A stretch of 36,944 nt of DNA, taken from positions 1 to 36,944 of the forward strand of contig DASSEV010000037.1 of the NCBI GenBank assembly GCA_035695105.1, given 5' to 3'. Made by a program: the position numbers and the translations under genes. The notes beneath the pieces are model-generated. The model saw nothing but the letters and a program-made list of their open reading frames with translations, had not been told where the DNA came from and searched no databases. Position 1 is the stretch's first letter, and each line of letters starts with the position of its first letter. This document shows, one piece after another, positions 8,328 through 14,825 of the stretch. The stretch comes from JAICYJ01 sp035695105 (lineage in GTDB: Bacteria; Actinomycetota; Thermoleophilia; Gaiellales; JAICJC01).

Positions 8328-9194
8328 ATGCGCCGCAGCCTCGCCGCCGCACTCTCGCTCGCCGCTCTCGCGGTCGCGCCCGCCTGCGGGCCCGCCTCCT
8401 CGGCTCCGTCGTCCACGTCGTCCGGCCCGCACACCATCGGCGCGAAGGTGCTGCTGACCGCAGCCAACGCGACGCGCGCGGCCGGCAGCGCCGAGGTGAC
8501 GATGGACATGACGATGCCGTCCGCCGCGGGGACGATCCACATGCACGGCAGGGGGCTGTTCCGCATCGGCACGCCGGCGCTCGGGGAGCTGCACCTTTCG
8601 GCCAACGTCGCCGGCCGCTCCTTCCCCATGGACGAGCGGATCATCGGCACCGTCTTCTACATGCGCAGCCCGGTCTTCGCTCAGGCGATCCCGGCCGGCA
8701 AGCGCTGGCTGAAGCTCGACCTGTCGGCGATGGGCTCGGCTGGCAACGCGCTCGGCTCGGCCATGAACAACGGACAGAGCGATCCCACGCAGACGCTCAC
8801 CTACCTGCAGGCCACTGCAGACTCGATTCAGAACCTCGGCGCCGAGGATGTGGGCGGCGTCAGCACCACGCATTACCACGCCGTGGTCGTCTTCAAGAAG
8901 GCGGTGGAGCTGCTGGTGCAGCGGGCCAGCCCGGCGCAGCGGCCGGCGCTGCGCCGGCTCTACGCGCAGTTCGAGAGCCAGACCGGCATCACGGACTACC
9001 CGGCCGACGTCTGGATCGACGGGCAGGGCCTTGTCCGCAAGATGAGCTTCTCGATGCCGATGACGGCGACCGGCGAGCGCATGGACATGACCATGGCGAT
9101 GTCGCACTTCGGCGTGCCGGTGCACATCACGGCGCCGCCCGCGGGGCAGGTCGCCGACCTGTCCACGATGGCCGCCGCCGGCCAGCAGCAGTAG
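8328..9194 (+). CDS. Exported lipoprotein, LppX/LprG-like
   Basis: A 288-aa probable lipoprotein. The signal peptide MRRSLAAALSLAALAVAPAC ends at C20; the lipobox (APAC) is degenerate because the usual Leu at -3 is Ala. A Ser/Thr/Pro linker follows. The body alternates beta-like segments (AEVTMDMTM, AGTIHMHGRG, GTVFYMRSPVF, WLKLDLS, DVWIDGQGLVRKM), typical of the LppX_LprAFG/LolA fold, which in mycobacteria binds lipids outside the membrane. Lipid carriage is therefore a family inference. ATG 8328 is preferred because a -10 TATGGT sits seven bases upstream and no ribosome binding site is needed. ATG 8316 overlaps that hexamer. The gene precedes a cupin gene with its own promoter. Confidence 0.75.
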   Translation: MRRSLAAALSLAALAVAPACGPASSAPSSTSSGPHTIGAKVLLTAANATRAAGSAEVTMDMTMPSAAGTIHMHGRGLFRIGTPALGELHLSANVAGRSFPMDERIIGTVFYMRSPVFAQAIPAGKRWLKLDLSAMGSAGNALGSAMNNGQSDPTQTLTYLQATADSIQNLGAEDVGGVSTTHYHAVVVFKKAVELLVQRASPAQRPALRRLYAQFESQTGITDYPADVWIDGQGLVRKMSFSMPMTATGERMDMTMAMSHFGVPVHITAPPAGQVADLSTMAAAGQQQ

Positions 9195-9207
9195 CGCGGG
9201 GCGCGGG

Positions 9208-9213
9208 TACACT
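9208..9213 (+). promoter_or_regulatory. Leaderless-type -10 element TACACT
   Basis: TACACT lies six bases before the ATG at 9220. There is no ribosome binding site before that ATG, so a leaderless transcript is likely. Confidence 0.5.
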
Positions 9214-9219
9214 CGCGGC

Positions 9220-9504
9220 ATGCCGGCCGCCCGCCCGACCATCACCGCCGATGACGACCGCGTGCGGGTCACCACCTGGGAGTTCGCCGACGGCGAGGCA
9301 ACCGGGCGGCACGTGCACGAGTTCGATTACGTCGTCGTGCCCGTGACCGGCGGCACCTTCGAGGTGGTCGCGCCGGACGGTGGCAGCCGGACGCTGGCGC
9401 AGGAGGCCGGCGTCGCCTACGTGGGCACCGCCGGGACGGAGCACGACGTGATCAACCGCAGCGGCCGCACGGCGAGCTTCGTCGAGATCGAGCTCAAGCG
9501 CTGA
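9220..9504 (+). CDS. Small single-domain cupin protein
   Basis: A 94-aa beta-barrel cupin. The metal-binding histidines of motif 1 are visible as H31 and H33 in GRHVHEFDYVVVPVTGG, although the usual glutamate four or five residues later is absent (E34 or D36 may serve). Motif 2 is represented by H75 in AGTEHDVINRSG. Nearly the whole protein is this domain, so it may be a small-molecule isomerase, a dioxygenase-like enzyme or simply a binding protein; the sequence does not decide. The start is fixed by the TACACT element six bases upstream. The stop is three bases from the stop of the convergent coiled-coil gene. Confidence 0.8.
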   Translation: MPAARPTITADDDRVRVTTWEFADGEATGRHVHEFDYVVVPVTGGTFEVVAPDGGSRTLAQEAGVAYVGTAGTEHDVINRSGRTASFVEIELKR

Positions 9505-9507
9505 CGC

Positions 9508-10257
9508 CTATCCGGCGGGGTCGAGCGCCTGGTCGGTGCGCTCGGCTGCGTGCAGCAGCTCGTCCGGCGGCGTCACCCCGGCGGACTGATACAGCCGCAG
9601 GCGCTCGCGCACTGCCCGCGCCTCGGCCTCCAGGCGGCGCCGCTCGGCTTCCTGCCGCTGCTGCTCCTCGAGCTCGCGCTGGGACGCCTCGCGTGCAGCG
9701 GCCTCCAGGGCCGCTCGCTCGGTGTAGGCGGTCGCCTCGTCGTTGCTCGTGACGCCCCACGTCTCCCAGGTGGCCTGCCACCTCTGCACCCCGTTTGTGA
9801 GCGCGAGGTATTGGTGGCTGACCGATTCCCGGTAGGCGCGCCGCTGGCGGGGCCGCATCGGCTTGCCCGGCCGCTCCCAGCTGCCGGTCGTCCAGTGGAA
9901 CGCCGGCAGGCGGAACGGCTCCGTGCCGCATAGCTGGCGGTCGTCACCGTCGACGAGCACCGCCTTCAGCACCGGGTAGCTCTCGCCGTAGGTGACAACG
10001 CGGAGCCGGAGCTCGCCGCAGCGGCAGATCAGCGCCGCCAGCGGCTCGTGCGTCCGGCCGGTGAAGACCTCATAGCCGCCGACGGCGGTGTCGGACTCGG
10101 CGACGTCCGCGTTTCTGATCAGTTCGGCCTTTCCGATGTCCTCCAGCGCGTAGCGCGTCATCAGCCACAGGCGCTCCCCGGCCCAGCCAGCCGGTCGCTC
10201 GACGGTTGCCGGCTCGGATGGGCGCGCGCGGCGCAGCTGTCTCAGGATGCCGTTCAT
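9508..10257 (-). CDS. Hypothetical protein with C-terminal coiled coil
   Basis: A 249-aa soluble protein that I do not recognise. The first 170 residues look globular, with an ICRCGELRLRVV segment (two cysteines near 78-80) that could be half of a metal site. From about residue 183 to 222 there is a strong Ala/Arg/Glu/Gln-rich heptad pattern predicting a long coiled coil, followed by a short SAGVTPPDELLHAAERTDQAL segment that could be a docking helix. Codon bias over the whole length supports a true gene. Before ATG 10257 on the minus strand lies TACGTC at six bases, a weak match to the leaderless pattern. It is convergent with the cupin gene, with a 3-nt gap. Confidence 0.7.
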   Translation of the reverse strand: MNGILRQLRRARPSEPATVERPAGWAGERLWLMTRYALEDIGKAELIRNADVAESDTAVGGYEVFTGRTHEPLAALICRCGELRLRVVTYGESYPVLKAVLVDGDDRQLCGTEPFRLPAFHWTTGSWERPGKPMRPRQRRAYRESVSHQYLALTNGVQRWQATWETWGVTSNDEATAYTERAALEAAAREASQRELEEQQRQEAERRRLEAEARAVRERLRLYQSAGVTPPDELLHAAERTDQALDPAG

Positions 10258-10370
10258 CCCGGGGACGTATTCAGCGCTGCAGGCGCGGATTCCTTTGTGC
10301 CTGCATGCACAAGCGACCCCTCACGCGCAGCGCCGTTTCCACGACGCTCGCCGGTGGTAGTCGGTTCTGC

Positions 10371-11303
10371 ATGGGCCAGACCGGCACCATGATCGCGCCA
10401 TCCGGCGCGCAGACCGAGCTTCGCCACGGCGAGCAGCGCGCGTGGATCGTCGAGCAGAGCGGTGGGCTGCGCCAGTACACGGTTGGCGGAGTCGACCTGC
10501 TGGACGGTTACGGCGCGGCCGCGCGCTGCACCGACGCCCGTGGCCAGGTGCTCCTGCCGTGGCCGAACCGGCTGCGCGACGGCGCGTACAGCTTCCGCGG
10601 CCGCGACCTCCAGCTGCCGCTCACCGAGCCGGAGAAGCGAAACGCGATCCACGGACTCGTGCGCTGGGACGCATGGCGGGTCGGTGAGCGCTCCGACCGG
10701 GAGGTGGTGATGGAGCACGACCTGCTCGCGCAGGACGGCTATCCCTTCACCCTGCAGGTCAGTGTGCGCTACCGGCTGGGGGACGAAGGGCTCTCGGTGA
10801 CCATCGCCGCGACCAACGCCGGCTCAGAGGCCGCGCCTTTCGGAGCGGGGATGCACCCGTACTTCAGCCTCGGCGCAAGGCGGGTGGACGACCTCGAGCT
10901 ACGCGCGCCCGTCCGGGCCCGGCTGGAGACCGATGACCGCGGCATCCCGACCGGCTTCAGCGGCGTTGCCGGAACGGACTATGACTTCGGCGAAGCCCGA
11001 CGGATCGGCTCGACCAAGCTCGACACCGCCTTCACCGACCTGCAACGCAGCGGCGACGGACGCGCCCGCATCGACCTGCGCGCATCGGGTGGGCCGGCGG
11101 TGAGCATCTGGCTCGACGACGCCTTCACCCACCTGATGCTGTTCACGGGCGACACGCTGCCCGAGCACGGCCGCCGGCGCGCGGGCCTCGGCGTCGAACC
11201 GATGACCTGCCCGCCGAACGCGTTCGCGACCGGTACCGACGTGATCGAGCTCGAACCGGGCGACTCGGCGACGGCGTCGTGGGGAGTCGATCTTCTACAG
11301 TAG
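10371..11303 (+). CDS. Aldose 1-epimerase family protein (galactose mutarotase-like)
   Basis: A 310-aa protein of the aldose-1-epimerase fold, expected to interconvert alpha and beta anomers of a hexose or a related sugar. The family signatures are in order: PWPNR at 63-67 in the N-terminal part, NAIHG with H94, MHPYF with H162, and VEPMTCPPNAF with E276, the likely general base. The predicted acid/base histidine and glutamate are therefore conserved. The start is uncertain: ATG 10371 and ATG 10389 are both plausible and neither has a clear ribosome binding site, and homologues begin near either. The downstream AraC-type gene starts four bases after the stop, and its promoter overlaps this gene's stop codon. 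Confidence 0.85.
   Translation: MGQTGTMIAPSGAQTELRHGEQRAWIVEQSGGLRQYTVGGVDLLDGYGAAARCTDARGQVLLPWPNRLRDGAYSFRGRDLQLPLTEPEKRNAIHGLVRWDAWRVGERSDREVVMEHDLLAQDGYPFTLQVSVRYRLGDEGLSVTIAATNAGSEAAPFGAGMHPYFSLGARRVDDLELRAPVRARLETDDRGIPTGFSGVAGTDYDFGEARRIGSTKLDTAFTDLQRSGDGRARIDLRASGGPAVSIWLDDAFTHLMLFTGDTLPEHGRRRAGLGVEPMTCPPNAFATGTDVIELEPGDSATASWGVDLLQ
11296..11301 (+). promoter_or_regulatory. Leaderless-type -10 element TACAGT overlapping a stop codon
   Basis: TACAGT occupies the last codons of the aldose epimerase gene, sharing the T of its TAG stop, and lies exactly six bases before the ATG at 11308. Confidence 0.5.
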
Positions 11304-11307
11304 GTGC

Positions 11308-11742
11308 ATGGCGTTTGCGCGGACGGAGCGGCACCTCCTGAAGGCGCGGGACCTCGCCGACGCGCGGTACTTCGAGCCGCTCAGCGTCGACGACATGGCC
11401 CGCGCCGCGTCGATGTCGCGCGCCCACTTCAGCCGTTCGTTTCGCGACGCGTTCGGTGAGTCGCCGCACGCGTACCTACTGACCCGACGGCTCGAGCGGG
11501 CGGCGTCACTGCTTCGCACCACCGACCGCAGCGTCACCGAGATCTGCCTCGCCGTCGGGCTGCAGAGCGTCGGGTCGTTCACGACCTCGTTCACCCGCAC
11601 CTTCGGGATGTCGCCGACGGCCTACCGCGCGCAGTATCCGCCGGCAGCGCACCTCGCCCGTCTGCCCTCCTGCGTGGTGCGCGCTTACGGGCGGCCGCAG
11701 CTGCGCACGTTTCGAGAAGACAGCGCCGCCGCCCGCTCCTAG
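11308..11742 (+). CDS. AraC-family regulator consisting of the HTH domain only
   Basis: A 144-aa transcription factor whose first 112 residues are a complete AraC/XylS DNA-binding domain. The two helix-turn-helix units are visible as LSVDDMARAASMSRAHFSRSF and the later SVTEICLAVGLQSVGSFTTSF, followed by the conserved GMSPTAYR. There is no N-terminal cupin or sensing domain, so effector sensing, if any, must be in the short C-terminal tail (about 113-144), which is Pro/Arg-rich and unrecognised. The gene has its own leaderless-type promoter and is followed 36 bases later by a VOC protein gene. Small AraC proteins next to VOC genes are a recurrent arrangement, which suggests that the neighbour is the target. 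Confidence 0.87.
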   Translation: MAFARTERHLLKARDLADARYFEPLSVDDMARAASMSRAHFSRSFRDAFGESPHAYLLTRRLERAASLLRTTDRSVTEICLAVGLQSVGSFTTSFTRTFGMSPTAYRAQYPPAAHLARLPSCVVRAYGRPQLRTFREDSAAARS

Positions 11743-11778
11743 AGTGGCCTCGACCGTTCGACCGCGAAGGAGACGACG

Positions 11779-12201
11779 ATGAGGATCTCGGCAACGCAGC
11801 TGTGGGTGCACGACCAGGACGAGGCGCTCGAGTACTACACGAAGAAGCTCGGCATGGAGGTGCGCGCCGACGTGACAATGCCCGAGATGGGCAACTTCCG
11901 GTGGCTGACCGTGGCGCCTCCGGGCCAGGAGGATGCGGCCATCACGCTGATGGCCATCCCCGGGCCGCCGGTGATGGACGAGGAGACCCGCGCGCAGGTG
12001 GAGGCGCTGATGGCGAAGGGCTTCGCCGGCACGGTGTTCCTGACGACCGACGATGTCCGCGCGGATTACGAGGAGCTGCGGACCCGCGGCGTCGAGTTCA
12101 CGGAGGAGCCGGAGGAGCGCCCGTACGGCATCGACACCGGCCTCCGCGACCCCTCCGGCAACCACCTGCGGCTGACGCAGGTGACGATGGCGGGCGTGTA
12201 G
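11779..12201 (+). CDS. VOC (glyoxalase/bleomycin-resistance/dioxygenase) superfamily protein
   Basis: A 140-aa protein with paired beta-alpha-beta-beta-beta units of the vicinal-oxygen-chelate fold: TQLWVHDQDEALEYYTKKLG at the N-terminus and GTVFLTTDDVRADYEELRTRG in the second half, ending with the typical DPSGNHLRL. Members use a divalent metal to act on or bind small molecules (glyoxalase, dioxygenase, resistance proteins). The sequence does not name the ligand. The start ATG 11779 has an AAGGAG ribosome binding site. TAGAGT at 11740-11745, at the end of the AraC-type gene, is a candidate -10 for separate transcription. It is probably controlled by that regulator, which is inference from position only. 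Confidence 0.85.
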   Translation: MRISATQLWVHDQDEALEYYTKKLGMEVRADVTMPEMGNFRWLTVAPPGQEDAAITLMAIPGPPVMDEETRAQVEALMAKGFAGTVFLTTDDVRADYEELRTRGVEFTEEPEERPYGIDTGLRDPSGNHLRLTQVTMAGV

Positions 12202-12243
12202 CGACGGTTCCGCTGCACGTTTGTGACCGCCCGTGAGCCACTG

Positions 12244-12271
12244 GTGACGAGCCGTCAGGGTGGGCTATCGT
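12244..12271 (+). promoter_or_regulatory. Candidate promoter GTGACG-16-TATCGT
   Basis: A -35-like GTGACG (12244-12249) and -10 TATCGT (12266-12271) precede the 62-aa gene, leaving a leader of about 25 bases that includes an AAGGGAG ribosome binding site. Confidence 0.4.
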
Positions 12272-12302
12272 CGAGGGCGCCAGTCCACCGAAGGGAGCCG
12301 AG

Positions 12303-12491
12303 ATGAGCATGGAGTCCGAGGGTTCGAGCGTCGAGGGCGACGCACGGTTCGTGGTCGAGGGCAAGGTCTATTCGATGATCGGCGAGGGCGAGGATGCGGC
12401 CGGCAACCCGGTCGTACACCTCCGCGGTGAGGAGGACGACGACCTGCTCGAGCTGCCGCAGAGCGCGGTGCACAACCTCGAGCGCGCCTAG
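12303..12491 (+). CDS. Small acidic hypothetical protein, 62 aa
   Basis: A 62-residue, strongly acidic protein (many Glu/Asp, including EEDDDLLELP) without signal peptide or membrane segment. Its pattern, FVVEGKVYSMIGEGEDAAGNPVVHLRG, suggests a small beta-barrel or SH3-like strand set, but I recognise no family. It is a well-supported gene: AAGGGAG at 12291-12297 is five bases before the ATG, a -10 candidate lies upstream, and a 9-bp hairpin follows 11 bases after the stop. This makes it an independent monocistronic unit. Function is unknown. Confidence 0.75.
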   Translation: MSMESEGSSVEGDARFVVEGKVYSMIGEGEDAAGNPVVHLRGEEDDDLLELPQSAVHNLERA

Positions 12492-12502
12492 CGCCCAGCA
12501 GC

Positions 12503-12525
12503 CGGCCGAGGTGTCCCCTCGGCCG
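12503..12525 (+). terminator. Terminator-like hairpin after the 62-aa gene
   Basis: A perfect 9-bp stem CGGCCGAGG / CCTCGGCCG with a 5-nt loop (tgtcc), 11 bases after the TAG. No T-tract follows, which is common in GC-rich actinobacteria. Confidence 0.5.
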
Positions 12526-12582
12526 CGTCGAAGCGTTACCCCACCGTTACGTGGTCGACATCGATCCGCGACGGTCCCGCCG

Positions 12583-12588
12583 TACGGT
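12583..12588 (+). promoter_or_regulatory. Leaderless-type -10 element TACGGT
   Basis: TACGGT lies six bases before an ATG at 12595 that opens an 11-codon ORF overlapping the start of the DUF4232 gene. Confidence 0.5.
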
Positions 12589-12594
12589 GTGACC

Positions 12595-12630
12595 ATGGAA
12601 TCCGTTCGACTTCACGAGGTGTGGGCATGA
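12595..12630 (+). CDS. Leader peptide (11 aa) coupled to the DUF4232 gene
   Basis: An 11-codon frame encoding MESVRLHEVWA starts six bases after a TACGGT -10 element, so its ATG would be at or near the 5' end of the mRNA. Its TGA overlaps the ATG of the downstream gene (ATGA at 12627-12630), the classic geometry for translational coupling. Within the leader frame a GAGG at 12616-12619 is correctly spaced for the downstream ATG. The peptide has no run of one amino acid, so attenuation by charged tRNA is not suggested. It could be a true leader ORF or simply a consequence of the promoter position. Confidence 0.45.
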   Translation: MESVRLHEVWA

Positions 12631-13238
12631 CAGGCAAACGACTCATAGGGGTGGCCGCCGTGATCGCGCTGGCGGCCGGAGCCGCGCTGATCGCGGGCTC
12701 GCTCTCGTCCTCGACCCCGAGCGCGAACGCCGGCTCGGGCGGTGGGACGGGCGGCGCGAGCGGCGGCGGCACCCAGGCATCGAGCGGCGCGTCGGCGACG
12801 CCGCGGTGCAAGGCGTCCTCGCTCGAGGTCTGGCTCGGCGTCGGCCCGGGTGGCGCGGCCGCAGGATCGACGTACATGCCGATCGAGTTCACGAACACGG
12901 GCAGCGCGAGCTGCACGCTCTACGGCTATCCGGGCGTCTCCGCCCACAGCACGCAGCAGCTCGGCTCGCCGGCGGGTCGCAATCCGCAGGTCTCCAGCCG
13001 CACCGTCACGCTCTCGCCCGGCGCGACGGCCCACGACGTGCTCCAGATCACCGACGTCGGCAACTACCCGCCGTCGACCTGCGCGCCTGCGACAGCGACG
13101 TCGCTTCGCATCTACCCGCCCGGGAGCTTCACCAGCCAGGACGTGGCCTTCAGGCTGCGAGCCTGCTCGAAGGCGGGCCCGCAGTACCTCTCGGTGACCG
13201 CCCTCGCCCCCGGCGTCGGCGTCCCCGGCAGGCCGTGA
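12627..13238 (+). CDS. Exported or membrane-anchored DUF4232 protein
   Basis: A 203-aa protein with an N-terminal hydrophobic segment (MTGKRLIGVAAVIALAAGAAL, signal peptide or anchor), a Ser/Gly/Thr low-complexity linker to about residue 58, and a DUF4232 domain to the end. The domain is recognisable by GAAAGSTYMPIEFTNTGSASC followed by TLYGYPGVS and later cysteines in PSTCAP and LRACSK, which could pair in disulfides outside the cell. DUF4232 proteins are widespread in actinobacterial envelopes with no known role. ATG 12627 is preferred over GTG 12621 because GAGG is seven bases upstream and it overlaps the stop of the 11-codon leader ORF. Confidence 0.8.
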   Translation: MTGKRLIGVAAVIALAAGAALIAGSLSSSTPSANAGSGGGTGGASGGGTQASSGASATPRCKASSLEVWLGVGPGGAAAGSTYMPIEFTNTGSASCTLYGYPGVSAHSTQQLGSPAGRNPQVSSRTVTLSPGATAHDVLQITDVGNYPPSTCAPATATSLRIYPPGSFTSQDVAFRLRACSKAGPQYLSVTALAPGVGVPGRP

Positions 13239-13244
13239 TCGCGC

Positions 13245-13276
13245 GGAGGGGCGGGGCCGCAGCGGCCCGCCCCTCC
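13245..13276. terminator. Bidirectional terminator-like hairpin between convergent genes
   Basis: A 14-bp stem (GGAGGGGCGGGGCCG with CGGCCCGCCCCTCC) with one bulged G and a 3-nt loop fills most of the 47-nt gap between the stops of the DUF4232 gene and the aldehyde dehydrogenase gene. It can serve both strands; no T-tract. Confidence 0.6.
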
Positions 13277-13285
13277 GGAAACGAC

Positions 13286-14665
13286 CTAGACGATCCGGAT
13301 CAGCTTCTTGTTGACGAACTCGTCCGCGCCGAAGCGGCCGAGCTCGCGGCCGAAGCCGGAGCGCTTCACACCGCCGAACGGGAGCTCCGCGCCCTCCGCC
13401 CCGACGGCGTTGATGAACACCATGCCGGCCTCGATCTGCTCGGCCACGCGCAGTGCCTGGTCCTCGTCGCTGGTCATCACGTACGACCCGAGCCCGTACG
13501 GCGTGTCGTTGGCCAGCTCCACGGCCTCGTCCTCGGACGTGACCTTGTAGATCTGCGCCACCGGCCCGAAGAACTCCTCGCGCCGCGCCGGGTTGTCCGG
13601 GTTGATGTCGGTCATGACCGTGGTCGAGAAGAAGTTGCCATCGTGCTCACCGCCGGCGACGATCTTCGCGCCGTTGTCCACGGCGCGCTGCACCTGGTCG
13701 GCCAGGCGCTCGGTCGCGATCGACGACGACAGCGGGCCGATTGCCGTGTCCGGCGAGGTCGGATCGCCCGGCTTCACGGCCGTCAGCGCGGCCGTGAACT
13801 TCTCGACGAACGGGTCGTAGAGGTCGTCCATCACGATGAACCGCTTGGCGGCGTTGCAGGCCTGGCCCGTGTTCTCCAGGCGCGCGCCCACGGCCGCCTC
13901 GACCGCCGCGTCCAGGTCGTCAGTCTTGAGCAGGATGAACGGATCCGATCCGCCCAGCTCGAGCACGACCTTCTTCAGGTTTCGTCCCGCGACCTCGGCC
14001 ACCGCCGCGCCTGCGCGCTCGGAGCCCGTGAGCGAGACGCCCATCACACGAGGGTGGGGGATGATGATCTCCGCCACCTGCTCGTTCGTCGCGCGGATGT
14101 TGATGTACACGCCGTCCGGCACGCCCGCCTCGCGGAAGATGCCGGCGATCGCCTCGGCCGACTCCGGGCACTGCGGCGCGTGCTTGAGCAGGATCGTGTT
14201 GCCGATGACCAGGTTCGGGCCGGCGAAGCGGGCGACCTGGTAGTACGGGTAGTTCCACGGCATGATGCCGAGCAGCACGCCCAGCGAGCTGCGCCGGACG
14301 TAGGCCTTGCCCTCACCGTCGAGCAGCGGGATGTGCTCGTCGGCCAGCAGCGTCTCCGCGTTGTCTGCGTAGAAGTCGTAGATGGCCTTGCAGAACTCGA
14401 CCTCGCCGGTCGCCTGGCTGATCGGCTTGCCCATCTCGCGGACGATGATCTCGCCCAGCTCCTGCTGGCGCTCCTCGTGCAGCTCACCGATCCGCCGGAC
14501 GATCGCGGCGCGGTCGGCCACCGACTTGCGGCCCCACTCGCGGTGCGCCTTGTCGGCGCGCGCGATCGCATCCTTCAGCTCGTCGTCGCTGATCGTGGGG
14601 TAGGTCTTCAGCGTCTCCCCTGTGGCGGGGTTCACGACGGCGTATTCCGTCAACGTGGCGCTCAC
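13286..14665 (-). CDS. gabD: NAD(P)-dependent succinate-semialdehyde dehydrogenase type aldehyde dehydrogenase
   Basis: A 459-aa aldehyde dehydrogenase, full length for the family. The NAD-binding signature MPWNYP is at 135-140, the general base E236 lies in LELGGSDPF, and the catalytic C270 in NTGQACNAAKRF. The GSDPFI wording and the NAAKRF context match the GabD/succinate-semialdehyde dehydrogenase group, which oxidises succinate semialdehyde to succinate at the end of the GABA pathway, but other aldehydes cannot be excluded. GTG 14665 is chosen because GAGGGAG lies just upstream and the alignment begins with TEYAVVNPATGE; upstream sequence is arginine-rich. A TAGATT (minus strand, 14703-14708) is a candidate -10. 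It is divergent from the flavin oxidase gene. Confidence 0.85.
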   Translation of the reverse strand: MSATLTEYAVVNPATGETLKTYPTISDDELKDAIARADKAHREWGRKSVADRAAIVRRIGELHEERQQELGEIIVREMGKPISQATGEVEFCKAIYDFYADNAETLLADEHIPLLDGEGKAYVRRSSLGVLLGIMPWNYPYYQVARFAGPNLVIGNTILLKHAPQCPESAEAIAGIFREAGVPDGVYINIRATNEQVAEIIIPHPRVMGVSLTGSERAGAAVAEVAGRNLKKVVLELGGSDPFILLKTDDLDAAVEAAVGARLENTGQACNAAKRFIVMDDLYDPFVEKFTAALTAVKPGDPTSPDTAIGPLSSSIATERLADQVQRAVDNGAKIVAGGEHDGNFFSTTVMTDINPDNPARREEFFGPVAQIYKVTSEDEAVELANDTPYGLGSYVMTSDEDQALRVAEQIEAGMVFINAVGAEGAELPFGGVKRSGFGRELGRFGADEFVNKKLIRIV

Positions 14666-14825
14666 TCTGGCTCCCTCTCTCGCTGGTGTCGACAGGAGCC
14701 TAAATCTAGCGCCATGCCGCCCTCGACGGGAACGGTGGTGTGGCCCCTGGCGCGAGGCAAAGATGTCTGACAAGATAGGGTCTTCGCGCTGCTGTTCTGC
14801 GCAATTCGAGGGTCAAGGAGTAAAG

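Noticed and set aside
12806..14770. Very long plus-strand open frame opposite the aldehyde dehydrogenase gene
   Set aside because: It is Arg/Asp/Val-rich shadow sequence; the minus strand carries a full aldehyde dehydrogenase with all catalytic motifs.
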